NCBI RefSeq assembly: GCF_032854445.1
Contig: NC_088301.1
Coordinates: 52,067,187-52,131,186 of the forward strand
DNA: 64,000 nt
Origin: Liolophura sinensis
Lineage: Eukaryota > Mollusca > Polyplacophora > Chitonida > Chitonidae
Direction of reading: 5' to 3'
In this document: positions 44,701 to 59,700 of the stretch, in pieces
Layout: the number at the start of each line of letters is the position of its first letter
Numbering within the stretch: the stretch's first letter is position 1
The notes under the pieces: generated by a model
What the model was told of the DNA's origin: nothing
Databases searched by the model: none
Seen by the model: the letters and a program-made list of their open reading frames with translations, nothing else
Program-made: the position numbers and the translations under genes

Positions 44701-47700
44701 CGGCTCAACAGTCAACTTCCCAAACCCACCAGTATGTGTTCTGATCCAGGTTCATGTCAGATAAACCTTTCTGGGCTGAGTTAATACACTTGTAAACAGA
44801 CACTTTCATATATAAAACATGTTCTTCTTTATTTTTAGAAAATACTTTTTACCAATTTGGATAGCATAAATGGACGTCATTGCTATCCTGCTTTTTGTAA
44901 CGTTTTTTAGAATGCAGCACAATAAATGTGAGAATAATTTCTTTCCCCCAATTTATAACTCCATTGTAGAGGAAAACTTCAGCTCTATGGATTATATTTG
45001 CTTTTTTTTTTTTTTTTAGTTTATATGACAAATGTCAGCTTACAGAGAGTGAACATTATCCTGGCAGCAGTGAGGGAGGCAAAACTCATAGAAAATGTCT
45101 TCACATTACTAAAGGTGACTTCTTCTTTTCCTCTGGAAATTAAATTCAAACCATGATTGAAATTGTCCGTTTTTTGTGCAAATATTGTAAATAAGCTCAG
45201 AGGATTATTTCTTACATACAAAGATGAAAATTACAAATTTTGTGTTCTCTACCTCAAGGTATTTATGTAAATGCATTTTGTGTATCTTTTATATTGTATT
45301 GTATATATTGTTTAATAGCATATTCACTAAATCTCTTCCCTTTTGAAATGCACATTTTTCTTCATTTACCAATGTCAGCAGTGATGATTCTTACTCTCCT
45401 GTCACTACTTGCACTTTCAGAAATATATTATTATGTATCAATTTCAGCTTATAATTTCTAAGGAAGCTAACAACTCTGATGTACAGGGGCGCATTGACAG
45501 GAAGTCACTTTTAAGGTTAATATCTCGCTTGGCCAAGGCTGGGCAGATCAACTCCATCAAAACTACAATCCAAGCAGATAACAGGCAGAAAGAGGTCAGT
45601 GGGTTGTTGTATAGTGTAAATTGAATGTAAGAGTTTGATCCTTTGTATAATTCAAGCTGTTGAGTAATGTAAAAGACCCAGACTGAACACAGATGTCAGA
45701 TACAACGTTTATTCACTTGAGGAAGAAAAAATGGGAACTTTGTTAGATACAACATGGTGACCTGCAGAAATGCGAGATCCCACCAGGCTCTTAATATCAT
45801 GTATAATTTAAATTCAGTACAGTGAATTAAGTTACATGAAACAAATGTTTACACAAGTTCATGAAACTAAAGTATTTAAGTAATTTTCACAAGTAACAGA
45901 AATAAAAATAAAATAAATCCAATCTGTGGTCTATTGTTAATGACTAACCCTTAACAGCACACTATACAATACTATGTATTGAACCAACATTTGTAATTTT
46001 TTCTAGTCATTTGTCACATTTGTAAATTTTGTAAGTGTAACTATTCACTTTTAAATATATCGTTTTAAGTCCTTAACGTTGCATGGAAAGGATTTCTCAT
46101 GCCACTCCTGAGGTGATTGACATTTCTGAAAGAATTTGAGATAAAGTGCAAACATCCTGAGTATTGTGCTTAGATAAAATGAGGTATAACACTTATATTT
46201 AAAAGGTAAAAAACAAAATCATGTAATGTCTTCAAAACATCAGAAACAGAAAAACAAAATCAGGTTGGTTACACTGTATGGTGTCTAGTTTAATGTGTAT
46301 GTAATAGTTTTCCTACTTTAATTTTCAGCTGCATTTTATTTGTGATCCAAGTGTGGGACCAACTGATCCACTTGTAACCAGTGCAATTGAGCAAGCTCGA
46401 TTGAAACACTTCATGGTACACAAGGAAGCTTGTAGGCCAAGCAAATCCATCAGTGACGTGCATGATCAGAGTATGCTGTCAGACCCTGGCACAGATTCAT
46501 CAATGGGTGGTGAGAATATTAACACTATGAAGTTGTGGGAAGGTCAAGGTCATTACTTAAATCTTCACATTACAAGCCAGATGGCGGTTAAGTGTGCATC
46601 AGAATCTATGTGCAAAACAGGTCATAAAGGGAACAAACAAAAGCACATGGTGATTTATACCCAAGCTACAGCATGTCAGACTTAAGTTTTGTAGGGTTCT
46701 GAGTGATCATATGAATGAAATTTGTTAAACTACTGATACTGCATAGAAAATTAACAGTAGAGGTGAAATTATCTATTTTATGTCTCCTGGTCTTTCTTCG
46801 ATATTGAGTGTGGCTAGGTCTTGTGTTTGTAACTCTGATGGCTGATTTTTATCTTTAGGGGCAGTCTGATGTGTCTGACAGCATATCAGAAAGTTTCCAC
46901 AAGCTGAGGAAATACAGGTCCCACATAAAGATGGAGGACATGATTTATGATCCTGTGAGTTGCCATAGAAATGCATGGAGTTTTCATTTGTGTTTTAATG
47001 GTTTGGATATGTGTTTGTACAGTCAGAGAGGTCTAGTGTGTTACAGGGAGATGCACAGATCTTATGTTTAGTCTGACGTCTTAATCCAAAAAACGAAAGG
47101 AAAAAAAATGGAAATTGTCATTTAGCTTGTCTACTTTGATGTATTATTATTTCCAGTAGAATTATGCAGGGTGTCCAGAAGTTGTGCACCATCCTGATTT
47201 TCATTTTTTTCTGTGTTTCAGATTTAATACTGATTTTAAATATTTTTCTATCTTTCAGAGTTAATTATGGCTAACAAACTAACAGTACAAGAAAGAGTTG
47301 AATTGGTTTTTATGTTTGGAAGAGTTGGGGCAACACACCGCTCTGTAGCTCAAGCATTCAACCTCAACCTGGATGGTGCGCGACTTCTGGGACACCCTGT
47401 ATACATGTAGTTGAAGCAGAGATATATCCATTGTAATACATACAAAGATTTGCCAATGACATCTGTGACAATGGGTTCCAGTTAATGGGTGTGAAACTGT
47501 TTCTCATATGAATTTGTTTGTTTTTACAGCGTGCCGGGAAGAGGTATGGACTAGCACAAAAGTTCAAGCGACTCAGAGTTATACACCAGCTGCTCTGGTA
47601 TCATGTGTATGGTTATGAAGGAACCATACCAGAAAACCTGCCTGACAGCCTAAATGCAACATCTAAGTCATATTTGGGTTTTCCACGAGGTCATGTTGAT

Positions 47701-50700
47701 GTGAAGTCTTCCAAGAAAGGCAAAGGGAAAGGAAAGGCTTCAAGTAGGACATCAGCCGGACCTGGAAGTGAGTTTCTAGTCACTTCTTCCCCTGTTGGGC
47801 AGGCTGATAGTCAGGGCTCTGAGATGTATGCAGACAGTGACACGACTTCTCCTGATGGCGGATACCAGAGTAACAAAGAGTTTTCCCCTCCCATCTACCT
47901 GGATGAGATGACATGGAAGCGCTATCTGCCTCCCCTTCCCAAACACAGTGGTGAGAAACCTGACAAAGACTTATATAAACTTAAATAAAAGAGCAGTGAT
48001 TCTTAATATCATCTAAACTTTAATTTTGTGATTTTTATGATATATTTTTACTGTGCATTTTAGAAATTTAGAAAGCAGACTTTCCTGTTTTGATAAAGTG
48101 TACAGCTTTTACAGTGCCTTGTTTAATTTAATGGCAGAAGTAAGTTTGTTTTCAAATTACAAGCTGATGGTAAAATTTTTAGACGATAAAAAATTACTTT
48201 TTTAATACCAGGCTACCCTGAAGGATGGTGTTTGATAAGCGATGTCCTTCTGGCACTGCCACTGAAAATCTTCTGTCAGACTGTGAATATTCCGTACAAG
48301 GTAAACATATCACCAACCAACCTCTGAATTCATACCTATGATACTGTGATCATTATTGAAAACACAATAACAAATTGTCTTGATTCCACTGAAATATCTT
48401 CAAAAGACTTTTACAAAGGTGTTATGTTACCATTTGCAGATGTATGAAGTACAATGTAGGCTGTTTTCTTTTTCATTGTATTTGCAGGTTTTGGCATGAA
48501 ACTTTATCTTTGGTTTATTTTCATTGTGTCCTATGTTAACACAGGGTATATCACTGGAGGAATAATTAACTTAAAGCAACAAAACATTAAGACAATAAAT
48601 GTGCTACTTCTTTACCTATACTGACAACTACATTTAAATGCTTCCCCATTAATATAAGTTAATGTTCTCTTGTTCTCTCTTACAGATTAGTGGTCTGATG
48701 GAAATGCTGGAGGATCCTGAGAAGCAGTTCTATCCCATTATGGCCATACCCTTCCGCATTTCCCAGCAGCTCATGTATGCACGGAAGTATGTGTTTGCTT
48801 TCCATGCCATTCTCGTCCAACTCTGTCATATTGGATTGTTGTCCTTTGGACATCAGCAACTGAAAGAAAAGGATCAGGTGAGATTTTTTTGTGATATGGG
48901 GGAATGACTTTCAGATGTTCATTGTAATATTAGCAATTAGCATAAGTTTTACCTGAGTAATTGATTTGTTGTCGAATGTACTCTAATTCTGACATTGATT
49001 TTTTTACATGTTTTATGTAGCAGAATAGAATAGACCAATTGGTGGCTACACTTCCCAAATTATCTCTGGACAATCAGATATGCTGATAGTGACAGTCCTT
49101 ATAAATCCCATGAATAACGTTACTATGTTGAGTGGTTAAATGTAGGCAAAAACAAGGGTGTTATTTGCTAGTTCACTTTAACTAACTGTGCCATCTACAG
49201 TGATACAGTCTTTGTCTGCCTTTTTACATGTGGGCATGGCTAACCAGCCCAGTTGACCTACACCTCTGCTCTCAGTCAGATGAAAGCACTACCAAAAGAT
49301 CAGATGAATTCATCCACCTTTGTAAGTTTGTGTTGATTTGGAACACATTCATTCAAAAAAAATCCAAATTTAAACAAATGTTTGCACATATTGAGTGTAT
49401 GCACAAACTCCATCCAGATACACTGTTAATCTGTGAAGTTTTTGAGTTGCAAGTACATTTTATCCTTAATTTGGGCAGGTTATAGAATGTTTTGCATTAG
49501 AATTTTGTTTGTTATGAGATATTTGTTGCCTTGCCAGGTGTTTGTGTACCTGCATAGAAAGGCCACCATTGTGGACACCAGGACATCTCTCCCTGGCTAT
49601 ATGTTCACTCGCACACCGGACAAAGATGAGTTTCCAGTGAAGCATTATGACTTCAGCAACCTGGATGATGTGGAGAAATACTGGAGTGAGCTGATGGACA
49701 TTTGTTTGTCAACCAGCTTAGGCAGACATGTTGGTCAGTTTACATTTAATCAAAATCCCTGAAACATATATCTGCTGAAAAATGTTTGAAACCATCACTT
49801 TTTGGATTAAAAAACATCATTTGTTTAATCACATATGGTTGGACATCGTTGACTTTAATCTTTATGAATAAACTATTCCACAGTGTGCTCCAGGACATGT
49901 GAATGTGTATTATTGTTTTCTATTTACTACTTGAAAATAAAAAATTTAAAATACAGGATCTGTAACTTGTTACTAATAGCCTGAAAGAGTTTGACTGAAG
50001 TGGGGTATACATTTTCTTGTGTTGTTGTTTTTTTTTGTCAGATTTTCACAGCACTCACGCAAATACTGCTGTTCAGCTACCACCAGGGAGAATTTCTTTG
50101 GCGGATTCTGTGGCTCCCTGCACACCTGAAACTGTGAGAGACACAGGTTTTGTACCTGGAGATGGACTTGGGGCAGGTGGACTTGACAGTTCTCTTTTCT
50201 GGTAAGTGTTGTACTCTTTTAGTCTGATGGTGTATCCATACAAGTACAAATTACTCTTCTTCAGCAATATCAGAGTTTACACCATGTTGGACAAAAATGT
50301 CTGCTTTTAGAAATGGGAAATTTTAAAGATGCCTAAAGTGAAACTATACAATTTTTTTTTTTTTTTTGCAGCCACCTATATCGGAACTGGTCTTATGGTA
50401 AAGTGCAGGTTGATACTTCAAAGTCCAGGATGTACTATAAAAACAGCCGTGAACGCAAGATGATAGGTAAAAGAAAAACATTAAAGCAGATACTTAGCAT
50501 GGACATTATTGATTTACTCATGATTTGCCCCCAAGCATACACAGATAAATTGGTTTAACAAACAGTTTTGTTCTTCTTAGCAGTTATAGCTTTGAACAGT
50601 GGAACATCTATAAAAAGCAGTTCTTTTCCTTTGACAATAGCTTCAGCAAAAGTGTATCTTGTCAAGTGCAAAACAGAAGAATCATATGTTTCAGTGCTTA

Positions 50701-53700
50701 TTGAAATTGTGTATTTTCCACCCCTTTTGACATCTAGCTCTGAAAGAAATCAGACAAGCACAACAAAGGAAGAATGAAGAGGAACCCTCAGTTGAAAGAA
50801 TCTCAGTGCTAGATTTTACAGAACACTCAGCACATACCAGATTACCAAGGCTGTTGTCCAATCCACGTCTTTCACTTATAGATACAGGCAAAGGTATTTA
50901 GCTACCATTTCAAGAGTCTTTTGGTGCATTCAGACTGTTTTGAGGCATTCAGAGTGATTAAAATTGAGTCTAATAAATACTTTGGTGAAGAGATTTCGTT
51001 TATTAAACATACTCGTTTACATTAATGAGTCCTGTTGTATGACAAAGAATATTTCTTTGTAAATGTTGAGCTGATGTAATTCCGTTCTCGTCTGTTGTGT
51101 TGCCATTAACTGGATGTACAGGGTGTAGATAAGATGAATTGTTCAGATAGTTGATAGGAAATATAGAAATTTGCTTAAGTTCGAGCCTTCTTTCTTTTCT
51201 GTTGCCTTACAGTATTCTTCTTGTCTATTTTAACTGCTTGTATGCTGATTGGGTTATCAGTACACATGTAATATTTGCATATCAGATAGTATTCCATTGT
51301 TAGCTGTCTTTTTTGAATGCCTTTCTGAATACATTTGGCTTTGTATTTTGATGGGAAAAGGTATTGAAGTTGTCAGAAGCACTCAGATGCAAGGTGCAAA
51401 AGGAAACAGAGGTGGCAAAGGCATTAAGAGAAAGGCGATAGTGCACACAGGTAATTCGTGTGTCTGATTCATGTAACCACTTGACAAACTTTTTTGAAAT
51501 AGCTGAACAAGCTTTAAATGCGAGAAGATGGTTTACAAGACTTGTTATATTTTCAGTACAGAAAGATTAAGGATTGTCAGGTACTCTGGTTTCCCCCACC
51601 TGTAAAACTGATTGCTGTCATATATGAGGAAAATAGGCGAGTACAGTATTAAACACAAGTCAGAAAAATGTATGAACTTCTAGTTGTTTACAGTTCTTTA
51701 CATTAAGTTGCGAAAGGTCAAAGCAGTAGTTATTGTTTGTTTGGTAAACTTAATATGTGTGTGTTTTATGAATAAATTGCGATATTTGTCTTTTCAACCC
51801 TTACAGAGAAATCTTCACATGTCCCTAAGAAACTAAAAACTTCTACAGCAAAAGGTCGAAAGAAGTCTCTTAAAAGTGAGATCATTTTTATGAGTTAATA
51901 TTGATTGAAACGATTTTTGAGTGTACGTACATATACATTTATAATCTTTCCTGTTTTGTAACTGTGCGTAAAAGAGTAATTGTGTTGACTTGTTAAAATT
52001 CACAAACACATGTATATCCTCTATTTATCCTCTAAACTAAAAAATTAGTTTAAAGTTTAAAACACCTATTTTGTCTGGAATTTCTTTTGTATATGTGGTT
52101 ATTGTTTAGATGCTATAAAAAGAAGATATGATAATCATGCCTGAAATTGTGATACTTTTTCTTCCAGAACGTTTGAAAACTTTAGATGAGGCAGATAAAA
52201 GGGCTCGTAGGTTAATGAAGAAACAACGTGTTGACTGGACGCCAGCAGAAGACAGCATGGTATATGGATAAGTTTGGTTAGGTTTTGTTGAAATAGTCAC
52301 GCTGGGGGCAAGTGCAATAAACAATTAGGAATAAGTATGAAAGCATTAAACACATTAAAGCATTTAACTAATACTTCTGTGTATGTAATGGAGCTTTTCC
52401 TAATGAAATGCATCTCACAGATAAATAAAACACAAATGCGGTTAAAAGTATTAAGCTTCTAATCCAACATTTGTTTTTCTTTTTTGGACAGCTTCTCCTG
52501 AGTAAGGTTGCCAACTTGTTCCTATCAAACAAAAAAAGTGGTATCCTGGTTCCATGGTCTGCTGTGAGAGATGTCCTCCATGACTCCTTTGAGGTAGGTC
52601 ATCACTTACATAGCAGCTATCAGGAGCTTTCACTTATAATGTTGCCTTTTTTTTGTGAAAATTTACCTTGAAGCTAGGATTAATGAAAAGATAAATATTT
52701 TATACAGGAAGTGTATGATATTCTCCATACTTTTTCTAATGTTTCAGGTGTCCAAAGACAAGACCTCATATGCCTGCCAGAGAAGAGTTGCCTTCACAAT
52801 GAAGAATCCACAGACAATCTTAAACGTGCAAACATTTTTAGCTGAAGCACTACATGACAAGGTGATGAAAATTTGTTATCTTTTTACTTCGCCTTCGCAT
52901 AATACAGTTGTGGCTTACAGTACAGCTCAGGCTAAAAGTCAAAACCAGGCAGCAGATAAGGTCGATTCTATGGGTCTTTTAGAGAGTTGTAAGAGAGTTT
53001 GTAGAGTACCTGAAGAGAGCTCCGGGAGAGACAGTCACCAACAGAGTCAGTGATCTGTCCACTGTGACGCGGTGGATGGGGAAAATTCATGACGGAAAAT
53101 ATAGTTCTTCGTTAGAATGATTAAAAAGAATTTTAAAGACTAACACCATGCATGAAACTGAAATAAATTATCTGATATGTGTCTTTTTTTCAATTGCAAC
53201 GTGGAAATCTTCATTTAAAGAAATGATTTACGAGTGAGTCCATGCAAGGATCGCAGTGGATCACCACAACTGCTAAAACCAGTCCATTTTTCATCTGCCT
53301 TAAAAGTGGACAGATATCTTTCATTTATCTAGTAGGAGGTTTTCCTGCTTGCTGAAGTCGTATGCCAGTGAAAAATTATATGCCACTCAGTAATTTAGCG
53401 CACAAAATTGACACTTTGATGCTGTGCAACAGCAACAAAGCGATATTTCAATACGAATTTCACGTACAAATGTGGAAAAAAAATATAAAAAACAAGAAAC
53501 AGGACAAGTTCAGTTTTGTATAAAATAATTTTGTGGAGAACTTGTAGTTTGTACCAAACCATGTTGGAAAAGCACCCACATAGCAAATGCTTGAAGGAAA
53601 AGTTTTTCTCACAGAAAATGAAATAATTCTCAGTTTCCAGTAATACACTTTATTTGAATTTTTGGCTTACTGGGCACAGTGTAGCCTACCTTAAATATTT

Positions 53701-56700
53701 TCTTTACTGACTCTCTTTGACTACAAAATGCCTTTGTGGAAATAATTCCACTCTGTTCATTTATGCCTAACAATACATTATTTGAACCAACACCCAGATG
53801 AAATCTGATATCAAATTTTATTTGTGAACTTGAATAAAAGTTGAAGCAAAATGTATGGGAATAAGTTATACATATATAAGTAAGATATGTTTACTAGTTG
53901 TTGTTTTTTCTGGTTTGCACAGTAATGTTTTGGTGCATACTATATTTGTGTAAAAATATCGTGCGTGTTCACAGCAACAGCAAAGCTTATTCTTGTAGGC
54001 TTAATTAAAATACTCAGAAGTTTCACGCAGAGACTTGGGAGAAGAACTCATTCAGTCCTAGTGTCCTGCTGTGACACTTTGCCAAGATTGAAGAACAATA
54101 GGCGTGTTGTATTGGAGTAAGTAAATAATACTCGAGGGTTTGTCACACACCAGTGGAGCATTATTTAGAATCTTGGAGCATGATACAAGCGGTAAACAAT
54201 TGACTTTTAGCCTGAACTATGCTGTATGTCACACCCGAGCATCAGCATACAATAACTAGGAATCTAGTGCTGATGAAACTAGTGTTAAAGTAAATGACAG
54301 GGGTGGTATCTAACATATACTGAGCTGAGTTTTTACATGCTTGAAAAACACAATAACACATGATGAATGTTTCGTTATTGGTGTGCTGTGTGAATATTAA
54401 TCACCATAAATTACAAAACTCTTTGACTTACATGTAGTGTAAATGGGGCCTCCGTGGCCCAAGTACATGTAGTAAGTGTGTAAATTAGAGAATTCATAAC
54501 ATCCTGTATTGTGTATTAGAATCAATGTTAAGGTAGCCATTAAAGGTGGTACATCAAAAAGTGCTGTATGTATTGAACTGAAGTTTTATATACATATATA
54601 AAAGCGCAATGACACACTCTGTGTGTAGATAAATTACCATAAATCATCAAATTCACGACTTCAGTACTTATGTGTTTAGATGAAGTTTTGCATTCAAGTG
54701 TCTCCTACAGAGCTGTGCTCTTCAATACAGTTGTAGCCCACATCATAGGCTACAATATGGCATTTAGGCTTGGAACCCAAATACTCACATAGTGGCTATG
54801 GTGGCCGATTAGTACTACAGTTAGCTGTATATCTCGCTATTTCATCTATATTATCAGTGAGGGGAACGTTGCTCAGGAGGGATGAATTTGACTTCCAACC
54901 AAGAGGCACAAAATTTGTTGGTTCAGTTCTGGCCATGGACAGGATATTTGTAGGCTCACCTGCACTTGTTGCTCTTCAGGCCTTAGCGTTTGTTGTAGGG
55001 GGCATAAAGGAACATTTACCATTCACCATGTCATACCTTCACAGGATAATTACTTTTCACTGGCCAATGGTTAGTTTACCTGTATTTAAATTATTCACCA
55101 TTATTTCTTTTTTTTTTTGCCTGTATTTCTGTCTCTGATGTTTGAAAATTTTTATTGCAGTTTCTCTTTAGTTGTCATGAATTTTATAGTAAGCCCTACC
55201 ATCAAACATCAGATTATGTGTTTTTTCAGAGTCTTGTTTCTGAATTCCGGCGCAGAAACTACAAATCAACTGACCCTGGTGCACATGATGCATTCATTGC
55301 TCTTCTCAAGCGTTTGAGGGAAAAATTTATGTAAGTATAAAATGTAATTATTTCAGAGACACATGCTTTTTATAGTTTGACAACAATTGTGGGCTTGACT
55401 AGAATTAAATGTAATTCATATAGTGGTAATGTTGTCTTAAAGCCTGTCACAGGTGAATGTCTGTTAGCAACCTGCAGATGGCTGTTGGTTCCCCCCCAGT
55501 ATATGCCTGGTTTCCTCACACCATAATACTGGCCGATAATACAAATGACCACAATACAAATGATATATTCATGAGTACGGCGTAAAACAGCTTTCAAGTA
55601 AATATATATTAAAGCCTTCCATATTTTTGTAAAAGAACCTTTGAGATGTTGATAAGCTTGTTTGTGTTGAAATTAACATTCCAAATATTTTTTTTAGAAG
55701 TTAAGGTGATATGATTTTTTGTTAAAAATTAAATATGTTGTGGTAAAAATACAAAATACAAAGCTGGGAAAAAACTGTGATTTATACTTTGTTGGTCCAG
55801 ATCTGGTCAATACACAGAGAGAGTGACCCTTCCTCAGACACTGAACGACCTACACCAGCGTTACACTGTGACAACTGTTGGTAACTGGAAAGTCAAAAGA
55901 GTGTTTGAGGAGCCCAAGACAAAAGATGATATCTTTAAGTCTGCTCTTAGGGATATCATTCACGTGAGTAGACTTCAGATCCATGTGAATTTACCTTCAA
56001 GATTGTGCTATTGAAAAATACATTACTGTACTTGTTAACTTACAATGAACACAGGGTTTGTTCTGTTTAGATAATTTTGTATGTACAGTCGTAATTTTTT
56101 TTCTTTTGTCTTGCTTAACATGATCCTGATTGGTATCGTCAGAATATTGATACTAAAACTATAGCAAGAGAAATGTTTCTGGTTTGCTATTCCTGAAAGA
56201 ACATTTTTCAGTAGAGGTTAAAACCTGTACAGTACATTGACAGTCATGTATGAAATCAGAAGGTCTTCATTCTTAAGAAGTAAATCATCCCGTTATCCTC
56301 GTACTATAATTGGTTGGGGTGTCTGTCGTTTTTGTGTCTCAGCACTTTGGGACAGATTGAGAACTGCAAACCTGCAACTAAGCGAGGCAAACAAGGTTTA
56401 AGTGTTTTTTCACTGTTTCTTGCAGAGTTACATGTCCCTGACAGACAAAAAAGGCCGAAGCCATGAAGTGTATCAGCTGTTTAATCAATATTCAGATGAA
56501 ATTGTCAGCTATGTTTTCTCCTGTATGAGAGATGATCGGATCATTACAAGACTTAAGGTGAAAGTGTGTTTTGCCCATTTACTTGTGATTATGTATATGA
56601 ACAGTGTTTTCAAGTGCAAAAATTATGATCTGCAGATCAAGTTCCAGGGAAAACAGGAATAGGAAAAGTTTCCTTGTTCAGAAAAGTTGCAATTTTAATT

Positions 56701-59700
56701 TGAAATTGTTATAAATGAATTATTCAGAAACGAATAAGTCATGAACATAATAAGGATCTCTACTCTTCTGTTTCTAACTCTTTTGAAAGAAAATAATTAA
56801 CCACCAAAAAATCATAACTGTGTGTTTTTGATATAAATAGTGTGTGGCATGTAAATCAATCTGAGAACTATGCCACTGACTTCAATTAAACCTTTTCTGA
56901 TGTTAATTGGAATTAAAGGTCAAGAAAACATAAAAAATGACTTAAACTTCAGTGTCTAAAGTTGTTTTTAAATTTGGTCTTCAGTATAATAAGGCGACAT
57001 GGAAATAAATTTGTATGGTTTGTATTTGGGACCACCTCTTATTTTATATTGTTTTGGATAATAATATCCTAAACAAGAATGTTGTCTTCTAAATTAATTT
57101 GTGCTCAGATATGGTCTTTCATAATGACAAGTGTGTTGTGCCAGAATTTTATTCATATTTATATTTTTAGTGTATCCTAAAATATTGTAATTTAGATTTA
57201 ACATATGTGTGTAGATTTAGACAGAAAATGTACATTCACTCAGATAAATTTATTAGGCATGTCTTACATTGTCTTTTGGAACATCATTACGCAAAAATGA
57301 TTCTGCCATTTGTTGGTCCCAAATACCAACCATACAAATGATTTATCCTTCAATAAAATTTTTAAAAAAAGTAATGTCCTCCATAAAAAAAATTAAAAAA
57401 AACATTTAAGATGGTCACCATATTTACTAAACATTTTCACACCTTTTCATCTGAAGTAGACATTATTTTTATTGGCATTATATTTTCCTTATTTTATCAA
57501 AAATACAAAAAACGAAACGTTACTTCATTTGAATTACCATGAATTTTGATGTGAATATCCAGTTTGACGTCTTTATAATGTCTGGCAATTACTATCAGCA
57601 CAATCACTGAAACTCTGTAGTGTTATATCTCTTCCAAATTCTGTTTTAAAAATTGAAAAATTTGAAGCGAGATGCCATTGTATGTGTTAAGGCAAGTTTA
57701 TACATGTATTTCAGGGTGATCATTAACGACAGCTCGTGTGAATATTTATGTGTGAAATTCCTGTTGACTCCGGGTACAAACTAGTTGTATTATATTACTA
57801 ATTACATGCTGTTATCATACACTGACTACATGTAGGTATCAGTATAATGGACGATGATATATTGATTTAGCCAGATATAAAACAAGACATCGTCATGAAT
57901 GTTAGTATCCCTTAGGGTCAATATCTTACTATATGTCCTACATTGTGAGAAACTTGTGAGAAAGAAAGAGTTTGTAACATATGTGTGCATGCAAATATGA
58001 ATACAACTTAGATTATTTGGATTTTCATGGTGAAATCAATATCACCATGTTGAGGAAATACAGTACAGGCACATTTTGTAATGTAGTGTTTTTTTGTAGT
58101 GTTCTAAAATATTTTCTTTTTGAGTTCAGTCGGTTATCCTTGATCATACGCAACTTAGTGGACAGCAAAAATTACTTTCTTGGAAGTTCCGTACCAAAGT
58201 CTGAGAGTAATAATTTTTTTTTTCTTTTTACTCACTGAGTGTTGCAATATAAGAAGTTATCCGATTGACCAGATTTATTTTCTATTGTACCTGAATGGCT
58301 CAAAGTATTTTTTCTTACATTTCATATATCACTTGTTTTTTGCCTTGATTAGAAGTCTTGTTAAATTACAGATTTATAAATAGGATTCTTGTAAAATATG
58401 TGTTTGTTTACAGTGCACTTTTTTCAAACTTTGTCAAAGTATTGACAATGTTACTGGCACTAAAATTGAAGTGCATGTAATTTTGTATACACGACAGTTT
58501 CCCTCCTCTATTATTTAGATATGGGATTTGGTGTTGCCCACTCTTCATGTGAGTTTTCAAATTAAATATTTTCAGAAGGAACTCAAGATCTCATCTCTGA
58601 AACCTAATCAGATATCAACAGTTCATGCTCATCATTTATCTCAGAGGTGAGAAACATTGCTACCATAAGGCATAGTCATAGAGAATTAATACGTATACAG
58701 TAAATGACCTCAACTTCCGCAGTGACTAGCCTGCACATTTAGAGTTCTTTTGATCATAATAGAAAGGTGTTTTGATGTTTCTTTGGTAACTATAATGAGA
58801 CTACTGGAAATACGAATTCTGCACCAAAAGTGATTTAACAGTTGACTATATGGATATTTTAGGTGAAATTTAGGTTATTTGCTTTTTGTCAGGACTTTCT
58901 GTAAATAAATACATGTAAGTAAGAAATAATTTAACATAACCAAATCTTAGTTGCAAGCTGAAATTCATGGGAGTCCTTCCAGTCTAATTACTAGTTCATT
59001 CAACAAATTGATGTTCTGATCCACATTGTAATACATATGCACCCATCTACCTTTGGTGCGGTATTTTAGTGGGTATTTCTTATTGGGCACTATCGGACAT
59101 GTCAGCAATGGCTATTTTGAGCAGAGTGTAGTTGTCCTGTTCTCATGCATGGTTGCCCTGATAATAGGGCTGCAGTGTGCAGTCATAAAAATTTGTAAAA
59201 AATATAGGTTCAAAATGAGTTGCTGTAAGATATAAGGACTTGAAAATATCTTTGTGTATTTTAACTTGTTAAATTGATATATTTCTGGAAAAGACATTCT
59301 GAAATACTTCTGTGTTCTGCTCAAGTGATCTGCATATTATAATTTTTTTATGAACAGTTACTTCAACACACTGTTGTGCCGAATGCCCCAGGAGGTTTTT
59401 GATCAAAGTTGGACTTTGATCAAAGAACTTTGGAAGAACTACAACTGTCCAGAGGGACCTCTTCCATTGGAAATCCATTGTCAGGAAGGTGGACATACAG
59501 CGGCCATTGTGAATCTGTTTGCAACCAAACAGGTCTGTTAAAAAAGTTGAATGTTGCCTCGCATACATCTGAATATAATTTGTGTGGAAGAAATTGGTAC
59601 ATGTAAATGTACAAAGATTAAATGACAGCTTATGTGCATACATTGAAGCTGTGTTAATCACTTGTTGAGCTGCTTTGAGAATCATTTTCAATGTTTGGAG

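Noticed and set aside
45421-45447. Earlier acceptor for GTF3C1 exon 13 (after ctttcag at 45414-45420)
   Set aside because: It is in phase but adds nine residues not expected from the family; the acceptor at 45447 gives the better join.
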